A stretch of 64,000 nt of DNA from Chlorops oryzae (Eukaryota > Arthropoda > Insecta > Diptera > Chloropidae). A program made the position numbers and the translations under genes. The DNA is taken from assembly GCA_020466095.1 (NCBI GenBank), contig CM035808.1, forward strand, positions 37,377,502-37,441,501, written 5' to 3'. Shown piece after piece: positions 1 to 10,567 of this stretch (its first letter is position 1; every line of letters begins with the position of its first letter). Below the pieces are notes generated by a model that had not been told where the DNA came from, ran no database searches, and was given only the letters and a program-made list of their open reading frames with translations.

Positions 1-2985
1 AACTTTTGAACGAATTATTGCATAGAATTCCAATATTGAGAAAGGCGCTTTTAGAACGTTTATTTAATTCACCGGAAGCCTTTTCACCCGATTGTAAATG
101 GATACTGGGCGAAGCACCCGAAATACAAAAATATTACGTTTCAGCTGGAATGAAAACAATGGGAGTTTCGGCCTCTGGCGGGATAGGGCGTGCACTGGCG
201 GAATTGATTGTTAAAGGAAGCACTTTCTTGGACTTGCATATTTTAGATATATCGCGATTTTTAGGTTTGCACAATAATCGCAAGTTCCTCAAAGATCGTT
301 GCAAAGAAGTGCCGGGTAAACATTTTGAAATAAACTATCCATTCGATGAATTCGAAACAGGCAAGCAACACAATGATTTCCGTTCTTTGAAGAAATTTGA
401 ATTTTGGATTCGTTCAATTTGTAGGTAGAAATTTACGAATGTCCCCAATTTATCCGGCACTTAAAGAAGCTGGTGCGGTATTTGGGCAAACAATGGGCTA
501 CGAAAGACCTAATTATTTCGATACTAATGATATGCGAGGTAGGTTTAGAAAATTTGAGATTTTTTTTTATATTAAAAAAACAAAACAAAATTTTACAGAT
601 GAGTTTGGAATACCAAAGTTCCGTATCGCAAGAACGAAAACGTTTGGTAAACCACCTTGGTTCGATAATGTTGCATCTGAATATAAGGCCTGCAGAGAAC
701 GCATCGGATTAGCTGATTACAGCTCCTTTACCAAATATGATTTGTGGTCAAAGGGTACTGAAGTTGTTGAACTGCTGCAATACCTTTGCTCAAATGATGT
801 TGATGTTCCGGTTGGCTCAATAATACATACTGGAATGCAAAATCATTTAGGTGGCTACGAAAACGATTGCTCATTGGCCAGATTGTCTGAAAAACAGTAA
901 AATCAAGAATTTTTGGTTCAAATTTTGCTTTTCTTAAATGCATTCGTGTTTTAGTTTCATGATGATTGCGCCAACCGTACAACAGACTCGTTCTATAAAT
1001 TGGATACGTAGAAAAATGCCTACTCATCTTCGTCGGGGAGTGAATGTTGCAGATGTCACGTCAATGTATACGGCAATTTGCATTTTGGGTCCTTATTCTC
1101 GTATTCTTTTGTCTGAATTGACTGACACTGACTTATCGCCTAAGAATTTTCCATTCTTCACTTACAAGGTAACAACAGATTCTATTGAATTCTTCCAGTT
1201 TTAATTTTTTTTTTTTTAATTTTCAGGAGCTTGATGTTGGATTAGCCAATGGAATACGTGTCTTAAATCTAACTCACACTGGTGAACTTGGCTATGTATT
1301 ATATATTCCTAATGAATTTGGACTACACGTCTATTCGAGGATATGTCAAGCTGGCCAGAAGTATGGAATTCAACATGCAGGTTAGTTAATTCAATAGCTT
1401 ATTTGATAAATTCTAAACAGGTTTTCCTTTCGGTGATCTGTTTATGCCTAATAGCCTTACCTAATACATATATTTTCTATCGAATTCCTCCAAAACGTTT
1501 TGATTAACCCTCTAGCATGCAAAATTGAACGGCTAGAAATTTTTTGACGAAAAATTTTTTCTAAAATAGTTTGGGTGCGTGGAATCCGAATCTGATGTTG
1601 AAATCCAAAAAAAAATTATCTGTCGACCGCCAGGTGAAAAAATCGAAAAACCGCCCCCTATAAAATTCTTGCGAAAAAAATATTTAATATAATAAAATAA
1701 GAAATTATTCGAAATTAGAAGGTTCAAATCACTCAGAAAATATTATTTCACATGATTCGGCAAACAAAAACAAAAGTTTTGGTTGTTTCAAAATTAATAA
1801 AACAATTGTACGAAAAGTTTTTACGTGCTAATTTCTTGGTTATCGCATTCAAATGACTGTAAAAACTCAACCAAACGTCACAGAGACTTCAGTGATCGCT
1901 CAAAATGTGCTCAGAGACTTGCCAGATGCTAATAATCATATTGACATACAAATATATCAACGGATTTGCTGCCATTTAACTTTTATTGATGCCCGTCTGA
2001 GGGCGGTCTTACATGCTAGAGGGTTAATTTTTATGCATTTCTTTGTGTGTATTTGGTAAGTCTAGGATGGGTCATAGGTACTTGACGTATGAGCAACGTA
2101 ACTTCCATATATATGGAGTAGCAAGTAACGTTACGTATACGTCTAGGTAAAAAATTTACTTAATAGAAAATGCTCCTTTGGGGAGAAGGCTATTTATTTT
2201 CAATGCCTGTTTTGAATGGGAGATACATTCAATATCAAGTGAAGACACCCAAATAATGAGTATTTAGTCCCAATTTGTCTCAGAATCTTTTTTGAACCTT
2301 TCCTCCCAAGAGTGTAGTATTTTATATGAATTAATTTTCTTTTTTTTTTTTTTTTCAAGGATATTACGCCACAAGAACGTTGCGAATCGAAAAGTTTTAC
2401 GCTTTTTGGGGACAAGATTTGGATACGTTTACAACTCCATTGGAATGCGGTCGCAGCTGGCGCGTAAAGTTTAACGTATGTACGCAACAAGGAAAAATAT
2501 ATCACTCGTCCCTACTTGTTGATCTTTATAATTCGTCTCTTTAAATTCAGAAACCAATTGATTTCATAGGACGTGAAGCACTTGTTAAGCAAAGAGACGA
2601 AGGCATTAAGCGTATGTACGTTCAATTGCTATTAAACGACCACGATCATGAAATCGATCTATGGTGTTGGGGAGGCGAACCTATTTATCGAGATGGGAAA
2701 TATTGCGGAATGACAACGACTACAGGTTATGGCTTCACGTTGAAAAAACAAGTGTGTTTGGGCTTCATTCGTAATTTGGATGATGAAAACAATGAATTAC
2801 CTGTGACTAATGATTATGTGCTTTCTGGACATTATGAAGTCGAAGTCGCCGGTATACGTTTTGAGGCCAAAATTAATTTGCATTCTCCGAATTTACCAAC
2901 GAAATTCCCAGACAAAGAGCGCGAAGCTTACCACGCTACGCGAGATTTGCGGGGCCAAGCTGATTTACTAACATTTAATAAATAA
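1..2985 (+). CDS. PDPR: Pyruvate dehydrogenase phosphatase regulatory subunit (5' partial)
   Basis: Mitochondrial matrix flavoprotein-like subunit that restrains pyruvate dehydrogenase phosphatase until Mg2+ rises; it belongs to the sarcosine/dimethylglycine dehydrogenase family. Seven exons are readable: <1-360, 425-538, 599-896, 955-1168, 1227-1380, 2360-2475, 2551-2985, giving 562 in-frame residues. Diagnostic stretches match the animal PDPR family: SPDCKWILGEAP, FTKYDLWSKGTEVVELLQYL, SNDVDVPVG, GGYENDCS, FWGQDLDTFTTPLECGR, and the C-terminal GCV_T/aminomethyltransferase-type part with DLWCWGGEPIYRDG. Human PDPR is about 880 aa, so roughly the first 310 residues (FAD-binding half) lie upstream of the window. 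Intron 1 has a GC donor; intron 2 is 60 nt and stop-free in frame; intron 5 carries a piggyBac-like MITE. PDPR is preferred over sarcosine dehydrogenase because of the motif set above. Identification is strong; splice sites are hand-called but all phases agree. Confidence 0.9.
361..424 (+). other. GC-AG intron of PDPR
   Basis: The only reading that joins FETG to RNLRMSPIY in phase uses the donor CAG|GCAAGC (GC instead of GT) and the acceptor TTTGTAG. The intron is 64 nt, the same size as its GT-AG neighbours. GC-AG is the commonest non-canonical U2-type intron class and the rest of this donor fits the consensus well. Confidence 0.75.
1504..2027. mobile_element. piggyBac-like MITE in PDPR intron 5
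   Basis: Flanked on both sides by TTAA (1504-1507 and 2024-2027). The ends are inverted copies of CCCTCTAGCATG followed by a variable base and AA. TTAA duplications and CCC-starting ends are the hallmark of the piggyBac superfamily. The 516-bp body has no transposase reading frame, so it is a non-autonomous derivative. Confidence 0.75.
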
Positions 2986-2986
2986 A
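2977..2986 (+). promoter_or_regulatory. Polyadenylation signal overlapping the PDPR stop codon
   Basis: Two overlapping AATAAA hexamers (2977-2982 and 2981-2986) straddle the TAA stop at 2983-2985. If used, the 3' UTR would be very short. Use of the signal is inferred. Confidence 0.4.
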
Positions 2987-3122
2987 TCGAAAAGCCCTAT
3001 TGGTTATGATTGATCTTTGAAATTTGAAAGCTGGTTGCTGGTTAAAAAAAAAAATTAGCTTTCAAAATAGCTATATTACAATTAGGTTTTTATACGGTTT
3101 TCAGACTGACACATACAGTAGC

Positions 3123-3325
3123 GAGCAGAAATGAGTACATGTTGGGATCTTCAATTGTTTTCCACTTATATCTCCGGTGTTAATAAAGATATCCTAGTCA
3201 AATTTTTGGTATATGTACTTCAATTATTTTGGAATATAAATAGTTAGACGAAAACGTGTTAAAGATTGTAGGAAAAGAGAGAACAGAAAATATGGTGTAA
3301 GACTCACATGTACTCATTTTTGCTC
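3123..3325. repeat. Short inverted-repeat element (mariner-like MITE?)
   Basis: GAGCAGAAATGAGTACATGT at 3123-3142 is repeated inverted at 3306-3325 with 19 of 20 bases matching. There is no coding capacity and no clear target duplication, so class assignment is a guess. Confidence 0.5.
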
Positions 3326-4732
3326 ATTTGGACAAAATTTCTAACGATTTAGATTAAATAGGTAGCAGGCGGGAAAAATTATGAATGTTAGTAGATGGTA
3401 CATTGGGAGAGAATAGTCAAGGACTCTAAAACATAGATCTCTCATCTTTCCGATAACCTTATGGCTGTAGAGGCATCTTTATTGTCGGGTTGAGATATGT
3501 TATAAAAAATAATAAAAAAATTAATAATAACAATAAAACTAAAACGAGTTAATTATGTATTTAATTAAATAGTTATACAATTGATTATTTCAGAAAATTT
3601 CACCTTGATCGGTTGCCTAGTTTGTTCAAAAAGTACGTGCAAACTACGAAACATTTAATAATATATTGCTTTCTTCTAAAAATAGTGCCAACAAAATTAT
3701 TACAACAACAGAATTTCTAAAAATTGCACTATAGTGGTAAAGAGGATAGTTGTCGCAATGTAAAACTTTAAATTTGACTGATCGAACCAATACTTTTTAC
3801 GCATATGAATTAAAACTGGATAAACAAGTTCCTTACAAATGTAAACAATTTTGTTTATGCTGCAGTAATGCTTTTCAAAAAACAGAGCTGTAATTGAGTT
3901 ACATAGTTGAAAATATCGTTAATTTTTAATATCCTGTAATAGGAAAAAAAAATACGATCTGGTGAATTGTAAATATAAAATTTCAATTCAGAATTCAACT
4001 AAACATATATATGCATAGAATGGTTAATACTTCTGCATTAATGATTTCTTCATGCATGCGAATATGTCTGGATGGGATGGTGAATTGGTATGAGGTAATA
4101 TACACGTTTCGATACTGAAACACGCTTTTAGTGTACTAGGAACGCTCATGGATGTGACCGAAAATTGATTTGATTATTGAAATGAGTGAACCTCATTCGA
4201 ACATAATTCAGTTTGAATTACGATCCGAATTACGATAAAATCAGTGCCTTCCCTAATTTTTATCGGAATTTATCGAAACCAGAAGAAGGAATCAGCAAGA
4301 AAATAAATACTCCCAGCCGGAATTTATTGCATTCATGACATAAGAGATCAATTATTGCTCTTTCCAATGTCGTTCTAGTAAAAAAATCATGAAAACAAGA
4401 GCTGGCTACAACAGACCCTTCTTCAAAAAGAAATTTTCATGGTCAAAAGAATTTTTTACTTATATTGAGACAGTTTCATTACGTTGGAATTGGTGAATTT
4501 TCCGACTGGGCTGTTGATTTTCACACAAAACGTCAAAAACGAATTACGAATCTCTCATCTGAACGGGTTAATTCCCATTTGTAATTATGGAGCCAATTAA
4601 TTAATTCATAATGCCGTCTAAACATGACATAAGAAATACTTAAGTCTTATTCTAGATCTCATACACGTCTTCTCGCTTACAAGCAGATGTAAGCAGTTCT
4701 CATTGGCGATTTCATCATACCACAGCATCAAT

Positions 4733-4770
4733 CAAAGAGTATAGATATATATCTATATCTATACTCTTTG
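4733..4770. mobile_element. 38-bp palindrome made of two transposon termini
   Basis: CAAAGAGTATAGATATA runs straight into its inverted copy, flanked by 7-bp direct repeats CATCAAT (4726-4732 and 4771-4777). The same terminal sequence forms the ends of the 3.2-kb element at 19293-22505. Reads as an element that lost its whole interior, leaving only the two ends and the target duplication. Confidence 0.7.
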
Positions 4771-5199
4771 CATCAATACAGATAAACTTCCTCGAGACTT
4801 GGTGTTGGCGAAAGGCAAGGCAAGAACAACTGTGGTAATCGTTAAAGTATCGATAGTAATGCAAATTAAAATATTTACAACAAATTTGTATTTCCATAAT
4901 TTTCCTTGCCTGAGTGAAAAAAATTTTCTATTCATAATTCGATGGAATTGTTTACAAACAATACCTTGTAATATTACAATGCAACAACAATTTGTATTTC
5001 ATAAACATTTGAAATTCTAGTCATAAATTCATGCAATTTTAGCATAACAATATTTTATCGAATATCGAACAATCGAACGTGAATTTACAAATTCCATTCC
5101 ATTTTACAGAAGTTCAAAGTGAATTCATCTTATACGTTTTCTCAATCCAATAACTAGAATAGAAACAATAAATTAAAAATATTAATATTAAATAGTGAA

Positions 5200-8100
5200 A
5201 TGCTTAAGTTAAATAAAGCGAAATGCAACTTCATTGTTATATTGATGGTGAGTCCGCATCGAATCCGGCAAGCGTTTACGTGGCCAACATATGCATTGTT
5301 TTTGTTTTTTAACAAATTTTTTTCTAATGTTTTGCACATTTGCAGATATTCTACGTTTTCTACCATCCAACAGATAGTGGAGCGGTGGAAATGAATAGTG
5401 CTAACCTAGACATGACTTTAGGTAAGTGTGGAAGAGTCGATTTATTAACTACACCTTTTCATAGCTTATCATTTAATTATTTAGTGTGTGTCTCATTTAA
5501 CTCATTTAACATTTAACCTATAAAAGTGTTAATTTAAATGAGCCGCCGTAACGAATTTCTTTGACGTGTCACTCGATTCTTTTGAAATCACAGTGCCGCA
5601 ATCAGAGAATAAGTAGTTATGCTCTTTTTGCTCAAACATTTACTGTTAAAAGATCCATTTTCATCGCTAAAAACTAGGGTAGAGAGAAAGGTGTTAATTG
5701 TAAATTAGAACGAAACAAATATTTGTAAAAAAAAAAAAAGTATAATGTTAGTAGTGGTAGAATATTTTGGAAAAAACTGATAAAGATATTGCTTCCAATA
5801 TAAATAAGTTTTAAAGAAAGAAGACGATATCAATAGTAGGTTACAGCTTTTGTTGAATTTCCTCTGAATAAAACCAGAATTTCTTTTATTTTTCAATTGA
5901 TATAAAGAAAGCGTAGAGAGTCATTGTCTCTCAACATGCCTTTTTATCAAGTGTTAAAACAAGTGTTTTACAAAACAAAACAAAAAAAAACTATTTTTGA
6001 ATCATACGCAATAAACCGACTTCTTTTTCTATAGAAATCCCACTCTTTGTCGTCTGTTCTCTGTCTGTTGAGATAGAAAATTTCATACCATCAGACATAA
6101 TTGCTAACTTCAATTAAGATTGTTTATCTTATCTCTTTCTTTTCAGCTTCAAATGAATTAGTTTTTCTTAATTTTTATGCTGAATGGTGCCGATTTAGTA
6201 ATATCCTAGCCCCAATATTTAACGAAGCGGCGGACAAGGTAAGCTTAATTAAATTTTTTTCAATATATTTCATTTCAAAATTAATTCTGCTGCATGTTTA
6301 CTTTCACAGATCAAGGCCGCTTTCCCTGAGCCTGGTAAAGTTGTGCTGGGAAAAGTTGATTGTGACAAGGAAAACGCAATAGCATCACGTTTTCATATAA
6401 CCAAATATCCAACTCTTAAAATAATACGAAATGGTCAACTTAGTAAACGCGAGTACCGCGGGCAACGTTCGGCTGATGCTTTCCTCGATTTTGTCAAAAA
6501 ACAATTGGAAGATCCAATCAAAGAATTTAAATCACTAAAGGATCTGGAAACGCTTGACTCAAAGAAACGAATCGTTGTTGGATACTTCGATCGGCGCGAT
6601 CAACCAGAATATGATATTTTCCGTAGAGTGGCGACAAACCTTAAAGAGGATTGCCAATTTCATGTTGGATTTGGTGATGCTGCGCAAGCAATGCATCCAC
6701 CAGGTATGTTTAATGTTTTACTCTATAATATTTAACAAATAAATCTTATCCGCTAATCCGCTAATCGTATGCTATAAATTTTATATTAATACACGAACGC
6801 TCTCCTTAATCCTTCTTAACTATAACCCAAGATGGCAGCACTCATAGCAACACGATAGGTAATGCGTTTAGAAACTTAACGCTAGGTAAATTTTCTTTTA
6901 GTTTTCCATTAGTTTTGTCTATAATGCAATTATATTATGCTAACAATGGTTGGGGAAAAGCTTCCAAATAAATATTTTATTTTCTCATTTCATTTGTTAA
7001 TTATAGCATGAGGCTTTTTTTTGTTTTTAATTGTCAGTTTTATCGCTGTTTCTTATTCAAAAATGTTTAATTCATATTCCTTTTTTCAAAATAAATTTCA
7101 TTTCGCTAGGCACGCCCATAATTGTCTTTAGACCCGACGTTGCACTTTCACATGAGAATGATGAAACCTATACTGGAAGTTTGAAGAATTTCGATGAATT
7201 AAAAATATGGGTTCAAGAAAAATGTGTGCCGCTAGTACGCGAAATTACATTTGAGAATGCCGAGGAACTTACTGAAGAGGGGCTACCATTCTTAATTCTT
7301 TTCCATCATCCAGATGATACGAATTCCATTAAAGACTACAAAGCATTAATCGAAGAACAACTATTGGATGAGAAACGTAAGTCTGAAAGAGAAAAAAAAA
7401 ATCCATTGATTTTGAAAGTGCGATAATGAATAATGTGTCCCTTCCCGCAGAGAATATTAATTTCCTGACTGCCGATGGCAAAAAATTTGCCCATCCTTTA
7501 CATCATTTAGGAAAATCTGAAGAAGATTTACCTTTGATTGCTATCGATTCATTCCGACACATGTATTTGTTCCCCAAATTTAAGGATATATATACGCCTG
7601 GTAAACTAAAAAAATTCATCAGTGATTTACACAGTGGGAAATTGCATCGGTGAGTCAAATGTTTGATAACAATCAGACCGATTCTAAAGTTTCCCTGCGG
7701 ATTTGACAAAAAAACTTCTCCCATTCTAAGCACACTGGAGAAGTGAATATACAAGGAATCAAGTACATATTTTGAACATCTTTAAACAAAGCTCATAAAA
7801 TTTTTTTTTTTATTGACGCTTAAAATACTACCGTTATCCGCGGAGAAAAATTTCCGGGGAATACTAATTTAGAATAGGGCTGAATGTCTTTTAGAAATCA
7901 ATATTCTAAGGACCGTTTTCTCATCTTTTTTTTTTATCTGTAAGTTAAATTATCCTGATGATAATTGATTAAATTGTTGAAATTTGATTAATAAGTCAAA
8001 AAAATTGAAATTTAACTGGCAGATAGAGCTTAAAAGTAGGATAAGAAAATGGCGCTAAATTTTATAAATTATAATTAAAAAACAAAATGAAAACGATTTA

Positions 8101-8260
8101 TTTCCACAGAGAATTCCATTATGGACCTGATCCGGCAGAAAACGATGCTCAAGCCGACTTGCCTGCTGGCGGCAAAGGAACAATCCCGCCAGAATCGACG
8201 TTCAAGAAATTGGGTCCCTCCAAGAATCGCTACACATTGCTCTCAAAGGATGAGCTATAA
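5200..8260 (+). CDS. ERp44: Endoplasmic reticulum resident protein 44 (ERp44)
   Basis: PDI-family chaperone of the early secretory pathway that retains Ero1 and unpaired-cysteine clients through a mixed disulphide. Exons: 5200-5247, 5346-5421, 6147-6238, 6310-6703, 7110-7376, 7451-7649, 8110-8260; 408 aa, against 406 in human. The N-terminal hydrophobic run (NFIVILMIFYVF) is a signal peptide. The first thioredoxin domain carries NFYAEWCRFSNILAPIF with the single-cysteine CRFS site typical of ERp44. Further family signatures are KYPTLKIIRNGQ, CVPLVREITFENAEELTEEG, IAIDSFRHMY and LHSGKLHREFHYGPDP. The protein ends in SKDEL, an ER-retrieval signal. Intron 6 carries a MITE (7909-8056). Identification is very secure; the start is the only Met that gives a signal peptide in phase. 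Confidence 0.94.
7670..7880. repeat. Dispersed repeat module, copy 1 (ERp44 intron 6)
   Basis: Degenerate copy of a module that recurs in the same orientation at about 8735-8885 and inverted at about 33897-34070. Shared landmarks are a GAAGTGAA stretch, a T-rich run, CGCTT.AATAC and ATTTAGAATAGGGCTGA. No coding potential; probably a transposon relic. Confidence 0.5.
7909..8056. mobile_element. MITE family 1, copy A (ERp44 intron 6)
   Basis: About 148 bp with ends resembling AGGRCCGTTTTCTCATC and its inverse. The interior (TTAATCAATTAT..., CTGGCAGATAGAG) matches, inverted, the element at 16292-16433. Non-coding. Confidence 0.65.
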
Positions 8261-9437
8261 GCTTTGTGGGAAATCCGTTTATTTTCCGTTTCTATTTAAC
8301 TTTTTTATTTGATTTTTTATATTTTGCATTTTGGGCGAAATCAAAAACAAAAAGAAGAAAAAAAAGAAGAATATAAAACATTTTTTTTTTTTAGACGTGT
8401 TAAAAGTTTAAAATTTGATTTTTGGGATTTATTTATAAAAAATTACTTTTCCTCAAAATTGTTCCGAAAAGTAAATGATGCCTTTTCTTATTTCCTCAGG
8501 CACACGCTTTACCTAGCTATTATTATTAAATTTTGTAAATAACTATGTAGAACCTCTAAAGCGTGAACTGTACATAATCTCGCTACCGTTGAAAAGTCAT
8601 TTGCTTTTTTTTTCTCTAAATGAAAAGGTAACTTTTTGCAGTGTAATATCCAGTCAACTCTTTTCCTTTTTTTATATAAAATATTTATAAATAAAATTAT
8701 CGGAAAAATTGAAAGTTCTTTTTTTACGAATTTGTGGCGAAGTGAACATAAAGGAACGAAGTATTTTGCACATTTTTGAACAAAGGTCACCCTATTTTTT
8801 TTTCATTTTTAACGCTTGGAATACTCTCTTTTTCCGCGAAGAAACGCTCCCGGAGAATATTCATTTAGAATAGGGCTGATTATATATATATAGGTGGTTT
8901 TTAGATTCCGTCTAATGCATGAGTTGAATTTAAAAGCGATCGTTTGCTTAACTGAAAGAGGTTTTAAAGAATATTTAAATAAAAAATTTTAATTCAAATC
9001 GAAAATTTTTTGAATTTACTTAATATCGACCGACTTCCGACCGACGTTACCACTCATGATAATGTCTATGGGTTACAATGTTTATGAGTGAAGTGGGTTA
9101 AGACACTGTGATCGTCGGAAATTTTCGTGTGTCTCTTCATCTCTGTACCTGTGTTTAGAATGGGATGTCTTGTTGCGCAAAATTTTCACAATAAATTCAT
9201 TGACCATCAGGATATGGGATATTCCGCTTCTTTAAGGCCTCTATTAATTTCGTTCTTGGAGTACGAAAATATCCGCGTATTGGCGAACTCGCTGCCATTT
9301 CAATCGAACCGATACACACAAGTCTTTTTTCGTTCTTTTGCGGGACAAACAATTTTTCCAATAGTGTTGCACGCCGTCCGACTCTGGATGTAGCGCTTGA
9401 GTCTAAAACGGGCGAGCTTTCGCTGTACGAAAGCGGA
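8261..9437. other. ERp44 3' flank and intergenic sequence
   Basis: Contains a possible ERp44 polyadenylation signal AATAAA at 8690-8695 and a second copy of the 7670-7880 repeat module at about 8735-8885. No supportable gene on the plus strand; coding-like fragments on the minus strand continue from the pseudogene at 9438 but are interrupted by stops. Confidence 0.45.
8735..8885. repeat. Dispersed repeat module, copy 2
   Basis: Same order of landmarks as 7670-7880 (GAAGTGAACATA, GAACAAAGGTCA, T run, CGCTTGGAATAC, ATTTAGAATAGGGCTGA). Diverged but collinear over about 150 bp. Confidence 0.5.
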
Positions 9438-9851
9438 CTACTTCAGCACTAGAATCCCCAACTGATACGCCTTGTATTTCCGGAAGTTGGCGTCATTTGG
9501 AGATAGCTGATTGGTCTCCCTAATGGGTATTCCCTCAAATGTTTCACGAAATTTGGTTTTATGATATATTGGCCTAACCCCGTTCACTCTATTATTAGAA
9601 CCTAGATTCGAATTTATGCTTTCAGCACTATCACTGGAGTTCTTGTTTGATATTGTTTACACAGCCTTTTCAAATTCACTATGAGAGCCATCACTGGCCT
9701 TACTGCCACTTGCATTTTCAATTATAATGATATGACTTTGATTCTTGTTCATAGCCTGATCATTCGGTGAATAGAATTCATCGGCAGACATTGATGAGCC
9801 TTCAGACTCGTTGTTTCTTTTTTTCTTTGAATACTTGGCGTCATTACCCAA
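9438..9851 (-). pseudogene. Decayed protein-coding fragment, unknown family
   Basis: One minus-strand frame reads through 9851-9438 with a single in-frame stop near 9657. It encodes a Ser/Asn/Lys-rich stretch (KYSKKKRNNESEGSSMSADE, GSKASDGSHSEF) followed after the stop by IYHKTKFRETFEGIPIRE. Composition looks coding rather than random, but no ATG or splice structure is evident and I do not recognise the family. It may be a dead retroelement ORF or a decayed host gene; a terminal exon with a real stop at 9657 is also possible. Confidence 0.3.
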
Positions 9852-9919
9852 ATGGTAATTCGAGGTCAGCGTTTGCGGTCAGTACAAAATCGGGCACTGC
9901 AACTACAACGGTCGAATAA

Positions 9920-9983
9920 GTTTGATCCCAACAGCTAGATTCGAACAATAGGTTTGATCACAGCAATTGGATTCAAACATTAG
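9920..9983. repeat. Two 32-bp degenerate tandem units
   Basis: GTTTGATC-starting units at 9920-9951 and 9952-9983 match at 25 of 32 positions. Directly abutting, no known function. Confidence 0.55.
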
Positions 9984-10101
9984 GTCATTGGCGTACAGTA
10001 CGTTTAAAAATTTGTAAAAGTAAAAGCTATAAGATCGTATGACGTACATAATTTTTATTTAGTAAAAAGTTTTTTCAAAATATTATTTATAAAAATTTAA
10101 A

Positions 10102-10567
10102 TTAAGTGCCACGGTAAGTGGTATATCCAAATGGATTCAAGAGCAGTGGTACATGATAGTGTTGACCCTGCTGGCATTCTATTACGATCTCAATGAAGGG
10201 GTAAAAACTTTTTATATTTTGACTCTTAAAGTAATCATTCGTTTCAAAGTGGAGTTTATAAATTCCATTAAAAAAATTATCCGCCATTAGGAATTGGGAC
10301 ACACGTCCATCGGTATTGGTGGCTTGTTGGTTAAGTTGTTGCCAAGCGTTATTTTCCAAGCGATAAAGTGTAATCTTAACATTGGCAGCTGCTTTTCCCA
10401 ACGACGTATCGAGTACATGCGAAGAGATCGTACGCGTCTCGGGATTGTTCACATTTTCGGCATCGGGCATCTGAAAAATTGTATATTTAATGTTAAAATT
10501 TTGGTATCTCCAAATGTACCTGATTTGTCTCGACCCGAACGCGAACGCGTTCCCAACCACTGCTCAT
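10102..10567 (-). CDS. Urah: 5-hydroxyisourate hydrolase (transthyretin-like)
   Basis: Hydrolyses 5-hydroxyisourate, the product of urate oxidase, to OHCU in the purine-to-allantoin pathway. Two exons: 10520-10567 (MSSGWERVRVRVETNQ) and 10102-10470; 138 aa. The mature domain begins RTISSHVLDTSLGKAAANV, holding the first catalytic His, followed by TNTDGRVSQFL (catalytic Arg region), HYHVPLLLNPFGYTTYRG and the terminal YRGT, close to the family's YRGS signature. There is no C-terminal SKL-type peroxisomal signal. The first exon is short but its donor (CAG|GTACAT) and the acceptor (TTTTCAG) are good; alternatively translation could start at the Met opening exon 2 (10470). The 3' end faces the gene-poor 8.3-10.1 kb stretch. 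Confidence 0.9.

Larger units (their letters stand above)
2986..5199. other. Intergenic, PDPR to ERp44 (same strand)
   Basis: No convincing coding sequence. It holds an imperfect inverted-repeat element (3123-3325) and the 38-bp palindrome at 4733-4770; the rest is AT-rich unique-looking sequence. The ERp44 promoter should lie in the last few hundred bases, but no clear core element was recognised. Confidence 0.6.

Noticed and set aside
1..2985. Sarcosine or dimethylglycine dehydrogenase as the identity of the first gene
   Set aside because: Motifs SNDVDVPVG, GGYENDCS and PLECGR fit PDPR better than the catalytic dehydrogenases.
9390..9440. Stem-like GCTTTCGCTGTACGAAAGC considered as an RNA gene
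   Set aside because: Short hairpin only; no tRNA box A/B or cloverleaf could be drawn.
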